From contig CAJTHM010000013.1 of the NCBI GenBank assembly GCA_910576125.1, positions 1-64,000 of the forward strand: 64,000 bases of DNA, written 5' to 3'. Numbering within the stretch: the first letter of the stretch is position 1; every line of letters begins with the position of its first letter. The notes under the pieces were generated by a model. The model was not told the origin of the DNA, made no database searches, and saw only the letters and a list, made by a program, of their open reading frames with translations. The stretch is from Lachnospiraceae bacterium (GTDB lineage Bacteria; Bacillota; Clostridia; Lachnospirales; Lachnospiraceae). Shown here in pieces: positions 35,342 through 44,414 of the stretch. A program made the position numbers and the translations under genes.

Positions 35342-37159
35342 TTACCTATACCACTGGGCCTGGGCAGCATACATCTGCCTGTAATAGCCGTTCCGGGCAA
35401 TGAGGCTCTCGTGGGTACCCTCCTCAATAATCCGCCCATCCCGGAACACCAGAATTCTGTCTGCCAGCTTTGTGGCTCCCAGCCTGTGGGAAATCAGGAT
35501 ACATGTCCTGTCCCCGGCAAGTTCGGAAAAATTGCGGTACAATTCCGCTTCCGACATTGGATCCAGGGCGCTGGTGGGCTCGTCGAGGATAAGCAGCCTG
35601 GCGTCCCTGCGGGCCAGTGCCCTGGCCAGGAACATCTTCTGTCTCTGCCCCCCTGATAAGTCAAAGGTGTTATTGTTGCTTAAATTCCCAATCAGAGTGT
35701 CGTAACCATTTTCCAAGGTGTCGATGAAACTGTGCACACCCGCTTTCCGGCCCAGTTCCTCTAATTCCTGCCGGGAAATCTCTCTTTTGGTGTCGCCGAT
35801 TTCTATATTTTCCTTGACTGTCATGATATAGCTTTCACTGAACTGGTGCAGGCAGGAGGTCTTGTCCCGGAAATCCGCCAGGCATTCCTCCAGAGTCACC
35901 CCATTCACCGTGACATGTCCGCACTGAATCGGATAAAAGCCGGATAGCAAAGATACAAAGGTGGATTTCCCGCTGCCGTTCTCCCCCACAATGGCAATGC
36001 GCTCCCCCTGGCGTATGGTCAGGTTCAGGTCATGCAGCACCTCCCGGTCAGAATAGGGATAAGTGAAACTGACATGCTCAAACTGGATTTCCATATCCTG
36101 CGCTAGGGGCGTCATCCCAGGTGCCTCATCCTCAAAGAACATCAGTTCCCTGTAGCTTTCCACATACTGGCCATTCTCCTCCAGGATGCCCAGCCGTTCG
36201 AAAAAGGCAGTCACCGTCCCTGTCAGCGAAATGACGACAGTAAGAACCAGGGCAATGCTTCCGATGGAGTTCTTTCCCTCCAGAATATCGGATAGAACTA
36301 AGACGATTCCGGCCCCCACGCTAAGATACAGCACTCCGTTAGCCAGCAGGCGCAGGCGGAAAAACTTCATCACAATCCGGGCCCGCTTTTCATTCAGCTC
36401 CCCGGAAATCCCCTCCCATTTGTCCTCCACGAACTGGCGCAGCCCGTAATAGCGCATATTTTCCAGATGGCGCCGCCGGTATGTGACCGTGTGCAGATAA
36501 TACCGCTGGTTATCCTGGGCAAAAATCTCCTGCAGAAAGCGGAAATTGGCACGTCCCTGCTGCAGAATGACCCACACCATGGGGAGAAATCCCAGAAACA
36601 CAAGCAAAGTCACCCAGCCGTTTATGGACAGCACCGTTGCCACCAGGGAAAGAATCGTCAGCATGTCCTGCACCAGCAACACACAGGACACAATCAGCTC
36701 CCGCAGGCGCAGCGGCAGATCGCTGGACGAGAAGCTGACCTTGTTCCGATAGGCGATGTCATCATAATAGGCCAGCCGAATTCGAGAAGACTTGCGCATG
36801 ATGTTCTCCTGAAGCTGATCCGCAACCCCTGAAAAACAGGCAGCCACCAGGCGGTCCCTCACATTAACAATTCCTGCCAGCAGAAGACCCATAACCGCAA
36901 ACAGAGCGATGCACCAAAGAACACCCTCCATGGAAACCTCCTGCCGCGAAAAGCCCTCCGCTGCATCGATAATCCACTTGTTCACGTATACCACAACGGC
37001 CGGCATCAGGGAACCAGCCAAGGAAAACAAAAGCAGCGCCGCCATCATACCCCTGGACAATGTCTCCCGCAAGATAGACATGCAGGCTCCCAGCACCTCA
37101 TGAATCCGCATATGGGACTGGCGTCCCCCGCTTTGCTGCGCTTCCACTTTCCTACCCAT
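35342..37159 (-). CDS. ABC exporter half-transporter (permease-ATPase), second subunit
   Basis: A 605-residue type IV ABC half-transporter. Six hydrophobic segments lie in residues 25-310; the ATPase domain (about 350-600) has GENGSGKST, LHQFSESYIMTVKENI (Q-loop region), DLSGGQRQKMFLARAL and LLILDEPTSALDP, with the H-loop ISHRLG. It starts at ATG 37159, 8 bp inside the upstream gene, with GGGGAGGTG upstream, so it is translationally coupled. It probably forms a heterodimer with the product of the upstream gene. Substrate unknown. Confidence 0.9.
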   Translation of the reverse strand: MGRKVEAQQSGGRQSHMRIHEVLGACMSILRETLSRGMMAALLLFSLAGSLMPAVVVYVNKWIIDAAEGFSRQEVSMEGVLWCIALFAVMGLLLAGIVNVRDRLVAACFSGVADQLQENIMRKSSRIRLAYYDDIAYRNKVSFSSSDLPLRLRELIVSCVLLVQDMLTILSLVATVLSINGWVTLLVFLGFLPMVWVILQQGRANFRFLQEIFAQDNQRYYLHTVTYRRRHLENMRYYGLRQFVEDKWEGISGELNEKRARIVMKFFRLRLLANGVLYLSVGAGIVLVLSDILEGKNSIGSIALVLTVVISLTGTVTAFFERLGILEENGQYVESYRELMFFEDEAPGMTPLAQDMEIQFEHVSFTYPYSDREVLHDLNLTIRQGERIAIVGENGSGKSTFVSLLSGFYPIQCGHVTVNGVTLEECLADFRDKTSCLHQFSESYIMTVKENIEIGDTKREISRQELEELGRKAGVHSFIDTLENGYDTLIGNLSNNNTFDLSGGQRQKMFLARALARRDARLLILDEPTSALDPMSEAELYRNFSELAGDRTCILISHRLGATKLADRILVFRDGRIIEEGTHESLIARNGYYRQMYAAQAQWYR

Positions 37160-39008
37160 GTACCTGCACCTCCCCCTCGACATCGTCATACCATTCTTTC
37201 TGGGCCTCAAACATCCGCCGATAAACGCTGTTTTGCCCCATCAGCTCTTCATGGGTGCCGTCCTCCACTATCCGTCCTGCCTCCATGACCAGAATCCGGT
37301 CTGCCAGACGGGCGAACCCAATCCGGTGGGAAATGAGAATCGCCGTCTGGCCTGCAATCTGGCCCCGGATCTCCTGGAACTGCTGGTATTCGGCAATGGG
37401 GTCCAGCATTGCGGCAGGCTCATCCAGAATCAGGACCTGTTTGTCCCCCATGAACGCCCGGCTGACCCCAATCCGCTGTTTCTCACCGCCGGACAGCCGG
37501 TATCCGCTTACGTCAAAGTCCGTACCCACATAGCCGTCCAGTCCGATTCTGTCCCGTATCTTCTCTGCACCGCCGCGTCTGACAGCCTGTTGTATCTCAT
37601 CTTCCATGGAGAGCCGTTCAATCTGCCCCAGGGCCACCTCCTCTTTCAGCGGGAAACCGAAAGTACAGGTATACTGAAATGCCACCCCCATGGCTGTGGA
37701 AAGCCGCTTAGGCGTCATGCTATGGAAAGGCACACCGCCAAAGGCAATGCTTCCCTCATTCGTTTTATATAGACCTGTCAGAAGATTAATCAACGTGCTC
37801 TTGCCGCAGCCATTTGGACCGCAGAGCGCTACAATCTCCCCGGGCCTCAGCGTCAGGGAAAGCTGATGGAGGATTTCCTTTCTTTCCTTATAGCCGAAAG
37901 AGATATCTTTCAGCTGATAGACAGGCACCCGGGTGTCCATGCCAGCCAGCACACTCCCACCGGGTGGCACCTCATCTTCTTTCCCGCACAAAGCCAAATC
38001 ATTCTCCAGCGCAAGCCCTAAGTATTCCTTTGTGTCACGCACCTTAGGAATCGCCGCATAGGGCTCCACCAGCTCATTCGCAAAGCTCCGAACGCCGCTC
38101 TGCAATTCGTTGCTGAGCTGCCAGATGAGGTACATGGTTCCCAGGGTAATTATGCCGCTGCCCAGCATCCGGATGCCGCCGACCAGCATGCCCACAGACA
38201 GCAGGATGCTCAGCGCATCTATCAGTCTGCTTCCGTTATTTTTCGCATGTTCCACCCTGAGCAGCCTCTTCCTTAAGGAGTCGGCCACGCTACGCCATTT
38301 TTTTACAAAAAAATCCTCCAGGCCCAGGGTCCGAATCTCTCGTCCGTTTTCCTGCGTGCAGGGACAGGAGAAATAATAGCTTTTCCATCGCGCGTCCACA
38401 ATGGTTTCTTTCTCAATGCGGTACCGCGTGCCTGCCATCCACATGCACAGGGCAACGCTGATGACCACCAGGGCCAGGGCCGCCAGCAAGAATAGCAAAG
38501 ACAGCCGGGCCGCCATCGCCAGAAGCGTAATGACGGATGCAATCTGCCCCAGCGCCGTGACAAACCCCTGGGCCACCACCGCCACATTCACCGCGTTATT
38601 ACTGTCCGCGCACAGATACAGCATCTTCACGAACTCATCATCATTAAAGGTGGCCACCGGGATACGGGCATTCTGATTCATTATCTCACGGGATACTTCC
38701 ATCTGCATGTCGTTGACAAACAACTGCTTTGTCACCTGAATCAGCAGCCTGTAACTGCCCCGCAGAAACAGAAATGCAGTCATCGCGCCAACGGGAAACA
38801 ATAAATACACCACCGAAGCCTCCACGCCGATGCCAGATGTGGCAGCGTCAACCAGGTACGAGGACAGCACCAGATAACCGGGGACCAGCAACGCACTACA
38901 GGCATTGATAAGCACCCAGAAAACCAGCTTCCCGGGGCAGATTTTCCAGGCTTTTTTCAAACTCCAGAGGACAATGGTAAGTTTAGAATCTTCTTTCTTT
39001 TGCTCCAC
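37152..39008 (-). CDS. ABC exporter half-transporter (permease-ATPase), first subunit
   Basis: A 618-residue half-transporter with N-terminal TM region (LVFWVLINACSALLVPGYLVLSSYLVDAA onward) and ATPase domain with GPNGCGKST, YRLSGGEKQRIGVSRAF and VLILDEPAAMLDP, where the usual Thr-Ser after DEP is Ala-Ala. The start is a GTG at 39008 with GGGAGGAAATCTA upstream; an ATG further upstream (39074) lacks a site. The downstream subunit overlaps its stop by 8 bp. No regulator or peptide gene is adjacent to indicate the cargo. Confidence 0.9.
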   Translation of the reverse strand: MEQKKEDSKLTIVLWSLKKAWKICPGKLVFWVLINACSALLVPGYLVLSSYLVDAATSGIGVEASVVYLLFPVGAMTAFLFLRGSYRLLIQVTKQLFVNDMQMEVSREIMNQNARIPVATFNDDEFVKMLYLCADSNNAVNVAVVAQGFVTALGQIASVITLLAMAARLSLLFLLAALALVVISVALCMWMAGTRYRIEKETIVDARWKSYYFSCPCTQENGREIRTLGLEDFFVKKWRSVADSLRKRLLRVEHAKNNGSRLIDALSILLSVGMLVGGIRMLGSGIITLGTMYLIWQLSNELQSGVRSFANELVEPYAAIPKVRDTKEYLGLALENDLALCGKEDEVPPGGSVLAGMDTRVPVYQLKDISFGYKERKEILHQLSLTLRPGEIVALCGPNGCGKSTLINLLTGLYKTNEGSIAFGGVPFHSMTPKRLSTAMGVAFQYTCTFGFPLKEEVALGQIERLSMEDEIQQAVRRGGAEKIRDRIGLDGYVGTDFDVSGYRLSGGEKQRIGVSRAFMGDKQVLILDEPAAMLDPIAEYQQFQEIRGQIAGQTAILISHRIGFARLADRILVMEAGRIVEDGTHEELMGQNSVYRRMFEAQKEWYDDVEGEVQVHG

Positions 39009-39227
39009 TAGATTTCCTCCCTCTTGACTTTTTATATGCGCTTTCCATATAAGCAAAAAATTTACGAATGGCACTTCTCTATCGCTGTCCTTTCTTTATC
39101 TTAATACATACAAAAAAAGCACGCAATAACGCGGAAGGAGAATCCGGAACAAATATTCAACTTTGTTCAAAGAAATAAATCCCTGTTCCAGCATAGAATA
39201 GACTGGAAGATATCCATGCAATGAGAT

Positions 39228-39267
39228 TAAAACAGCGCGGTCCCCATTAAACAGGAACCCGCGCCAT
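39228..39267 (-). terminator. terminator after the alpha-galactosidase remnant
   Basis: Minus-strand stem GCGCGG...CC/GG...CCGCGC with a TGTTTAATG loop, then TGTTTTAAT, starting 14 bp after the stop at 39279. Confidence 0.55.
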
Positions 39268-39278
39268 AATCCTCTCTG

Positions 39279-40460
39279 TCAGTCCTCTTCCGTCCGAATC
39301 AGATGGAACATCTGCCCCACGAAATCCCCTTTCCTGTCAGGAATCCGAAGTCCCGCGTACATCAGGCAGTCTCCCGAGAGCAAAAGTTCCGTCTCCCCCT
39401 CCGTCCCCTCGGCTCCCTCGACCCGGTAAACCGCGTTTTCGTCCAGCCCTTTCAGGCGGACCATATGGCTCTGCCTCCCCGGCCCGCACATCACCTGAAC
39501 CCAGGTCACCAGGCTCTCTTTCCTGTCCCCGGACACCACCTGCCAGCAATCATACAGATGGTTCTCCGCCGCGGAGGCAATGCGGTAATAATCCCCCTCC
39601 CGAACCAGGTCATTGTATTTATGATAAAGAGCCACCTGCTCCGGTATCATCCCCCTGTCTTCCTCCGAAATCCGCGTCACGTCCAGCTCGTACCCAAATG
39701 TCCCCGCCAGCGCCACATACCCTCTGGTCTCAAAAGGCGTAAATCTGCCCACCGCATGGTTGGGGCAGTCGCTGACATGGGCCCCCATGGCGGAAAGAGG
39801 ATAAATCAGCGCCGTCCCCTCCTGGATGGCCAGCCGCTCTATGGCGTCCGTGTCGTCCGAGCACCAGATTTGCGGGCTGTAGTACAGCATCCCCGCGTCG
39901 AACCTGCCCCCGCCGCTCAGGGGGCAGCCCAAAGCTCCCCATATCGCACAGCGGCCGGTTCATATCCCATTTCACGTATTCAATATTTGCGCTTTCCAGC
40001 ACCGCTCTCATCTGCTCCCAGACACCGTCCACCACTTCCCTGCGGGAGAAGTCCAGCACATACTGGCCCCTGGCCATGGAGGGCGTCCGCCCCGGCACCG
40101 CGATGGCCCAATCCGGATGGGCGCGGTAGAGGTCCGAATCCGGCGAAATCATCTCTGGCTCGAACCAGATGCCGAATTTCATCCCCAGCTTGTTGACTTC
40201 CTCTACCAGATAGCCCAGGCCGCCCCGCAGCTTCTCCTCATTCACATACCAGTCCCCCAGGGAGCTGTACTCGTTCTTCCGCCTGCCGAACCACCCGTCA
40301 TCCATCACCAGCATCTCGATTCCAAGCCCGGAGGCCTCTCTTGCGATGGCCAGCAGCTTTTCCGTATCAAAAGCAAAATAGGTGGCCTCCCAGTTGTTAA
40401 TCAGAACCGGCCTCTTTTTATCCTTATACTTTCCGCGGATGATATGCCCTTTGATAATGC
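39279..40460 (-). pseudogene. broken GH36 alpha-galactosidase
   Basis: The 5' portion (about 40460-39900) encodes RPVLINNWEATYFAFDTEKL, MLVMDDGWFGRRKNEY, FGIWFEPEMISPDSDLY and the nucleophile motif YVKWDMNRPLCDMGS of GH36. Frame is then lost near 39905 and the C-terminal part continues in another frame with GGGRFDAGMLYYSPQIWCSDDTDAIERL. The stretch with the usual acid/base residue and the EsCs-type motif is deleted at the junction. About 300 N-terminal residues are also missing: similarity stops near 40460, where unrelated AT-rich mobile-element sequence starts. The enzyme would have released galactose from raffinose-type sugars. Confidence 0.9.
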
Positions 40461-40495
40461 TCATGTACGGTAAAGAAGCAAGCAACCGAAAACAA

Positions 40496-40543
40496 GAGAT
40501 AGACCGCCAGTACCGCACTATTCCGAACCAAAGAAACCAAAGA
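40496..40543 (+). repeat. imperfect direct repeat, left copy
   Basis: Begins AGATAGACCGCCAG and matches the copy at 41831-41876 at about 80 percent of positions, including an identical CACTATTCC core. The two copies bracket the CD3324-like and GNAT genes, and the left copy lies where the GH36 gene breaks off. The rest of 40461-40820 holds no supported gene. Confidence 0.65.
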
Positions 40544-40820
40544 CCCAAAGACAAGCATTATGGAAAAATCAAAACTTTTGGATTTTTCCACAATGCCGAC
40601 TACTACGGAATCGCCCAATTCTTTATATATCAGAGGTTGATAGATAGTATAACAAATTGAGCATTGATTTTAACTGCTTTTAGATATATAATATTTTTCA
40701 GCAAGGGAGGTAAGATTAATTTATGAGTAGAACAAAAGTTGCATAGCATGAGCTATTGCAAAAAACTAAAAAGTGATAGTTCATGCTTATCCTAAATAAT
40801 TTCTTTAGGAGGTGCAACAC

Positions 40821-41099
40821 ATGAACTATATAAGTGCAAAAGATGTATTGCCAATGGAGATAATTAAGCAGATACAATGCTATGTAGATGGTCAGATTAT
40901 CTATATCCCTAAATCGGAACCTAAGAGAAAAGGACGAAAAGTGGATACTTTGGCAAAAAGAGAACTATCTATACGAAATACAAATATCTACATGGAATAT
41001 ATTAGCGGGCTTTCAATTAAGCAACTCTCCCAAAAGTATTTTCTTGTAGAAAAAAGTATTCAAAGAATTGTAAGACAGGAAAAAACAAAGAACTTATAA
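40821..41099 (+). CDS. CD3324-family (Mor-like) small HTH protein
   Basis: A 92-residue protein. The N-terminal MNYISAKDVLPMEIIKQIQCYVDGQIIYIP and the C-terminal ISGLSIKQLSQKYFLVEKSIQRIVRQEK match the widespread Clostridia CD3324 family, which ends in a helix-turn-helix and is related to Mor-type activators. It probably binds DNA; no target is known. The ATG at 40821 is preceded by TAGGAGGTGCAACAC; an in-frame GTG lies inside the ribosome binding site and is rejected. It is followed by a strong terminator. Confidence 0.85.
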   Translation: MNYISAKDVLPMEIIKQIQCYVDGQIIYIPKSEPKRKGRKVDTLAKRELSIRNTNIYMEYISGLSIKQLSQKYFLVEKSIQRIVRQEKTKNL

Positions 41100-41100
41100 C

Positions 41101-41140
41101 AAAAAGATGTGCCATGTAAAAATGTGGCACATCTTTTATT
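41101..41140 (+). terminator. terminator after the CD3324-family gene
   Basis: A 13-bp stem AAAAGATGTGCCA/TGGCACATCTTTT with a 10-nt loop, immediately after the stop codon. Confidence 0.85.
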
Positions 41141-41257
41141 ATAAATTCAAATCGTTCCCCTATCAGTAATAAAATAGATTATACTATTTCATGTGGAGAA
41201 TATAGAAATTTCTATAACTTTCACAGAACAATATAAGGAGCGTAAGGAGAGAATGAC

Positions 41258-41791
41258 ATGGAGAACAAAATAATCGTAGCCGAATCAGAAAGATTGATTT
41301 TAAGAAGATACATAAAAGAAGATATACAGGACTTGTTTGAATATTTATCTGATAAAGAAGTTGTGAAATATGAACCATATAAACCGCTATCTTTTGACGA
41401 AACAAAAGAAAATCTTGAATGGCGCATAGGTACAGATGAAATGATTGCTGTCGAGTTGAAAAATTCGCACAAAATGATTGGAAACGTTTATATGGGAAAA
41501 CGTGATTTTGAAGCACTGGAAATAGGATATGTATTTAATCAAAATTATTGGGGAAATGGTTATGCTGCTGAAAGTTGCAAAGCCTTAATTAAACAGGCAT
41601 TTTCAAATGGGGTTCATAGGATATACGCAGAATGTGACCCCAACAATAAGAATTCATGGAAATTACTTGAAGCATTAGAATTTCAGCGTGAAGCTCATTT
41701 TAGAAAGAATGTATATTTTTGGAGAGATGAAACTGGAAATGCAATTTGGAAAGATACGTATGTATATGCCAAATTAAATAATAATTTATAA
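41258..41791 (+). CDS. GNAT-family N-acetyltransferase
   Basis: A 177-residue acetyltransferase of the RimJ/RimL type. Motifs are SERLILRRYIKEDIQDLFEY (start), IGNVYMGKRDFEALEIGYVFNQNYWGNGYAAES (CoA-binding region with GNGYA) and HRIYAECDPNNKNSWKLLEALEF. It transfers acetyl from acetyl-CoA to an amine or N-terminus; the substrate is unknown. AAGGAGAGAATGAC precedes the ATG. It lies inside the direct-repeat pair with the CD3324-like gene. Confidence 0.9.
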   Translation: MENKIIVAESERLILRRYIKEDIQDLFEYLSDKEVVKYEPYKPLSFDETKENLEWRIGTDEMIAVELKNSHKMIGNVYMGKRDFEALEIGYVFNQNYWGNGYAAESCKALIKQAFSNGVHRIYAECDPNNKNSWKLLEALEFQREAHFRKNVYFWRDETGNAIWKDTYVYAKLNNNL

Positions 41792-41830
41792 ATTATATAT
41801 ACAGTAAAGATGCGTAAATAGAAAGCAAAA

Positions 41831-41876
41831 GATAGACCACCAGCATCACACTATTCCAAACAAAAAAATAAAAGAG
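41831..41876 (+). repeat. imperfect direct repeat, right copy
   Basis: Begins AGATAGACCACCAGCATCACA; the counterpart of the copy at 40496-40543. It lies just downstream of the GNAT gene. Confidence 0.65.
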
Positions 41877-41987
41877 CGTAACATGGAAATGATAATCAAG
41901 GAACAATAGATTAAAATGTCCTTTGAATTATAACAATGTAACTGTAAACCATGCACCGCCCTATGTGGGAGAAAGGGGGAATCATCT

Positions 41988-42446
41988 ATGCCTTGCACAG
42001 AAGCATACAGAGAACACATCATGTATACTTTCAATGGCTATTGCAAGACCGTCATACGCTTTGCGGCTATCAACGCATGGCGTGACAGGAGCAGGCGGCG
42101 GCAAAAAGAAATATCCCTTGAATACCTCACAGAAGAAAAGTTTTACCCTTTAGGCACAACAGACGAATATTTTGAAGCACCTTATGAAGAATACCCCATT
42201 ACGATATGCGGTCAGACAGTTATCCTCACCAATGGGGGGCTTGCCGCCGCCCTGTTATCTCTGCCGGAGAAGAACCGGGAAATCATTTTCCTTTATTTTT
42301 TCGGGCATTATACGCAGCGGGAAATCGGGGAAATGTACGGACGCTGCCGGAGTACGACCGGGTATCAGATACGCAGGACTTTACGGCTTCTGCACAAAGA
42401 AATGGAGGTGCTTTCACATGGGGAATCCGAACCTTTTGCCCTATGA
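41988..42446 (+). CDS. ICE-type sigma-70-like factor
   Basis: A 152-residue protein of the sigma-70 region-4-like group carried by Tn916/Tn1549-type elements. The C-terminus shows LSLPEKNREIIFLYFFGHYTQREIGEMYG, then RSTTGYQIRRTLRLL, a canonical region 4 HTH. The N-terminal part (INAWRDRSRRRQKEISLEYL) is the usual element-specific segment. It would direct or modulate transcription of the element genes. GAAAGGGGGAATCATCT precedes the ATG. The small HTH gene at 42418 overlaps its end. Confidence 0.88.
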   Translation: MPCTEAYREHIMYTFNGYCKTVIRFAAINAWRDRSRRRQKEISLEYLTEEKFYPLGTTDEYFEAPYEEYPITICGQTVILTNGGLAAALLSLPEKNREIIFLYFFGHYTQREIGEMYGRCRSTTGYQIRRTLRLLHKEMEVLSHGESEPFAL

Positions 42447-42630
42447 AACGATTGTCCGGGCGACCAGCGGAGAGCCGGAAGCCGTGGACGAAGTTTTACG
42501 GCATTACAGCAAGCGAATCCGAATTGCCGCCATTGAAAACGGGCATATCAACAGAGATACGGAGGACAACATAAAATCCCGGCTTGTTGCCGTATTATTC
42601 AAGTTCCGTTTTGATGAACAGGAAGTATAA
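42418..42630 (+). CDS. small helix-turn-helix protein of a conjugative element
   Basis: A 70-residue protein (MGNPNLLPYETIVRATSGEP start) ending in SRLVAVLFKFRFDEQEV. It matches the short HTH-domain proteins that directly follow the sigma-like factor in Tn916/Tn1549-like elements. The ATG lies 29 bp inside the sigma-like gene with a TGGAGGTG site, so the pair is translationally coupled. It is likely a DNA-binding regulator of the element. Confidence 0.82.
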   Translation: MGNPNLLPYETIVRATSGEPEAVDEVLRHYSKRIRIAAIENGHINRDTEDNIKSRLVAVLFKFRFDEQEV

Positions 42631-42820
42631 GAAATCGCTTTCATTTTTGGGAAAACGGATATATAATAAAGCACAGATAAAGTGGGAGTAATTAACAAAG
42701 TGACAAAGTTCAGCATGGAACGTTAATTTCACATTTTGGTTCAAAGGAAGAAAAGTCAAAAGGAAGAAAAAACAGAGTAATCCGATGAACATGAATTTTT
42801 GTTAAAAAAACGGAGGCGCT

Positions 42821-43495
42821 ATGACAATAAAAAAGCTGTTCTATATTGCAATCGCAGGAAGCGTACTTTGCTTCTGCGGAGATATGTTATTGGGTTGCTT
42901 TTACCCTATGGAAAAAGTGGGGATTTTTCATCTTTTTCCTGCATTTTCAGAAGAATGGTCAAATGCTACGTCTATTAGGTTCATTATAGGCGGATTATTG
43001 GGCGTGATTGCACTTCTTTTAATGTTTTGCGGGTTTTACGCTATATCTGTTTTACTCAAAGAAAAAGTCGGTAAATATGATAAACTGTTTTTTATAGCAT
43101 CCATTGTATTTGTCTCTGTAGGAACATTATACCATTGTGTATTCGCAATATCCGCGTGGCTATATAATCAACTAGCAGAAGAGAATATAGTATTAGCTAA
43201 GCGGATTAGTGAACGCTTTTTTACTACATTCATCTGTGTTGCATTTTTGGCTGCAATAAGTTTTATAATTTTATCAATTATTATATTTTGTGTTGCGATA
43301 AAAGGAACATGGGGAAAGAAAAGATGGGTGCTGATAAATCCGCTTTTGTTTATGGGAATTTCAATTATGGTTGCAACCGTTTTACCTGCTAATGCTATAA
43401 TCAATGGTGTGTTTGATTGGGGACAACAAAGTTTGGCTTTGTTGCTAGTTTTCTGCGCATTTTCAGAAATCCCTTGCACAACTTCCAGTTTGTAG
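42821..43495 (+). CDS. six-TM membrane protein (DUF6796-like), possibly 3'-truncated
   Basis: A 224-residue protein with about six TM segments (LFYIAIAGSVLCFCGDMLLG; FIIGGLLGVIALLLMFCGF; LFFIASIVFVSVGTLYH; FICVAFLAAISFIILSIII; and two near the end). It resembles DUF6796 membrane proteins of unknown function. The last residues (FCAFSEIPCTTSSL) break the pattern, and similar sequence (GCATTTTC...TGCCGTGCAAAG) recurs 140 bp downstream, so an insertion or rearrangement probably cut the natural C-terminus. An ACGGAGGCGCT site precedes the ATG. Confidence 0.7.
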   Translation: MTIKKLFYIAIAGSVLCFCGDMLLGCFYPMEKVGIFHLFPAFSEEWSNATSIRFIIGGLLGVIALLLMFCGFYAISVLLKEKVGKYDKLFFIASIVFVSVGTLYHCVFAISAWLYNQLAEENIVLAKRISERFFTTFICVAFLAAISFIILSIIIFCVAIKGTWGKKRWVLINPLLFMGISIMVATVLPANAIINGVFDWGQQSLALLLVFCAFSEIPCTTSSL

Positions 43496-43550
43496 AATTG
43501 TAGCCAGCTAAAAACTGAATAACCGCCGCTACATAAAACGGCACACCAAG

Positions 43551-43583
43551 ACAGGAAATCAAGAAAAGGTTTCCTGTTTTTTT
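43551..43583 (+). terminator. terminator downstream of the six-TM gene
   Basis: Stem ACAGGAAA/TTTCCTGT with an 11-nt loop, then seven T. Confidence 0.75.
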
Positions 43584-44115
43584 GCGCCCATTTTTGGCAT
43601 TTTCAAAAATCGTCGGTATTATGCCGTGCAAAGGGGATAGAAAGAAATTTCTGAAAATTCCCGCCTATTCCGGCTTGCGTGGTTTTGTAAGGAATGAGGG
43701 GAAATTTCCGCAAATTAACGTTCATTTTGCTTTTTGCTGGTTTGAAGTATTAAAGGGAGAAATATCGCCGCTGCTTTGGCAAAATCCCCGCTTGCGGCAC
43801 TAAGGAAATGCCTCCAAATAACCTACGCAAGCCTGTTGCAAAATTTACAGATTTTATCAGGTTTACTCTAAACAAAATGCGTAGATTATTTTCCGGCAGT
43901 TCCTAAAGATATTGAGAGCGAAATACCGCCGCAAAGTTGCCAGAAACCCCGCCCTCTCCGTTGAGGGTATCAGCAGAAGCCCACACAGCGGAAGCCGCTA
44001 CTTTCTTAGAGCAAGATTCTACCACAGTACCAAATATCGCTAATCACTCATTTTGTCCTATGGGAATCTTGTTGGGGTTGCCACCCCAAGCCCGCCTTTT
44101 TGCGGCTTGCGCCGC

Positions 44116-44153
44116 TTGAAAAATCCCCGAAAAAATATTTTCGGATTTTTCAA
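44116..44153. other. candidate oriT inverted repeat
   Basis: A long inverted repeat, TTGAAAAATCC..CGAAAA against TTTTCG..GATTTTTCAA, lies 78 bp upstream of mobC. Relaxase-loaded origins of transfer of this element class are typically stem-loops next to mobC. No nick site is identified. Confidence 0.4.
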
Positions 44154-44230
44154 AAAACACTTCCGCTTTGCCCCCTGTTTTTCTCCTATTGGTGAGAGGG
44201 CAAACCATAAAAAGTAAGGAGCTGAAAGCC

Positions 44231-44410
44231 ATGAAAAGATACAACACGCCCCACCGCCACCGGGTAATCAAGACACGCTTGACCGAGGAAGAATACGCCG
44301 GGTTTTCCGAGCGTGTCACCCTCTGCAAAATGAGCCAAGCCGAGTTTATCCGGCAAGCCCTTATTAAGTCAAGCATACGCCCGGTTATCGTAATCTTTGC
44401 CATACCATAA
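44231..44410 (+). pseudogene. mobC: truncated mobC (relaxosome protein)
   Basis: The first 45 residues (HRVIKTRLTEEEYAGFSERV, then LCKMSQAEFIRQAL) match MobC-type relaxosome proteins of Tn1549-like elements, which bind oriT with the relaxase. The family is about 110-130 residues; here the frame leaves the family after SSIRP and stops at 59. Relaxase and transfer genes that should follow are absent and the chromosomal LacI gene begins 5 bp later. AAGGAGCTGAAAGCC precedes the ATG. This marks the deletion end of the element remnant. Confidence 0.8.
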
Positions 44411-44414
44411 CCCC

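Larger units (their letters stand above)
43496..44230. other. mobile-element non-coding region upstream of mobC
   Basis: About 730 bp without a supported gene. It contains a terminator (43551-43583) and an inverted repeat (44116-44153). A 73-codon frame at 43582-43803 has no binding site. Its position before mobC is where oriT lies in related elements. Confidence 0.5.
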
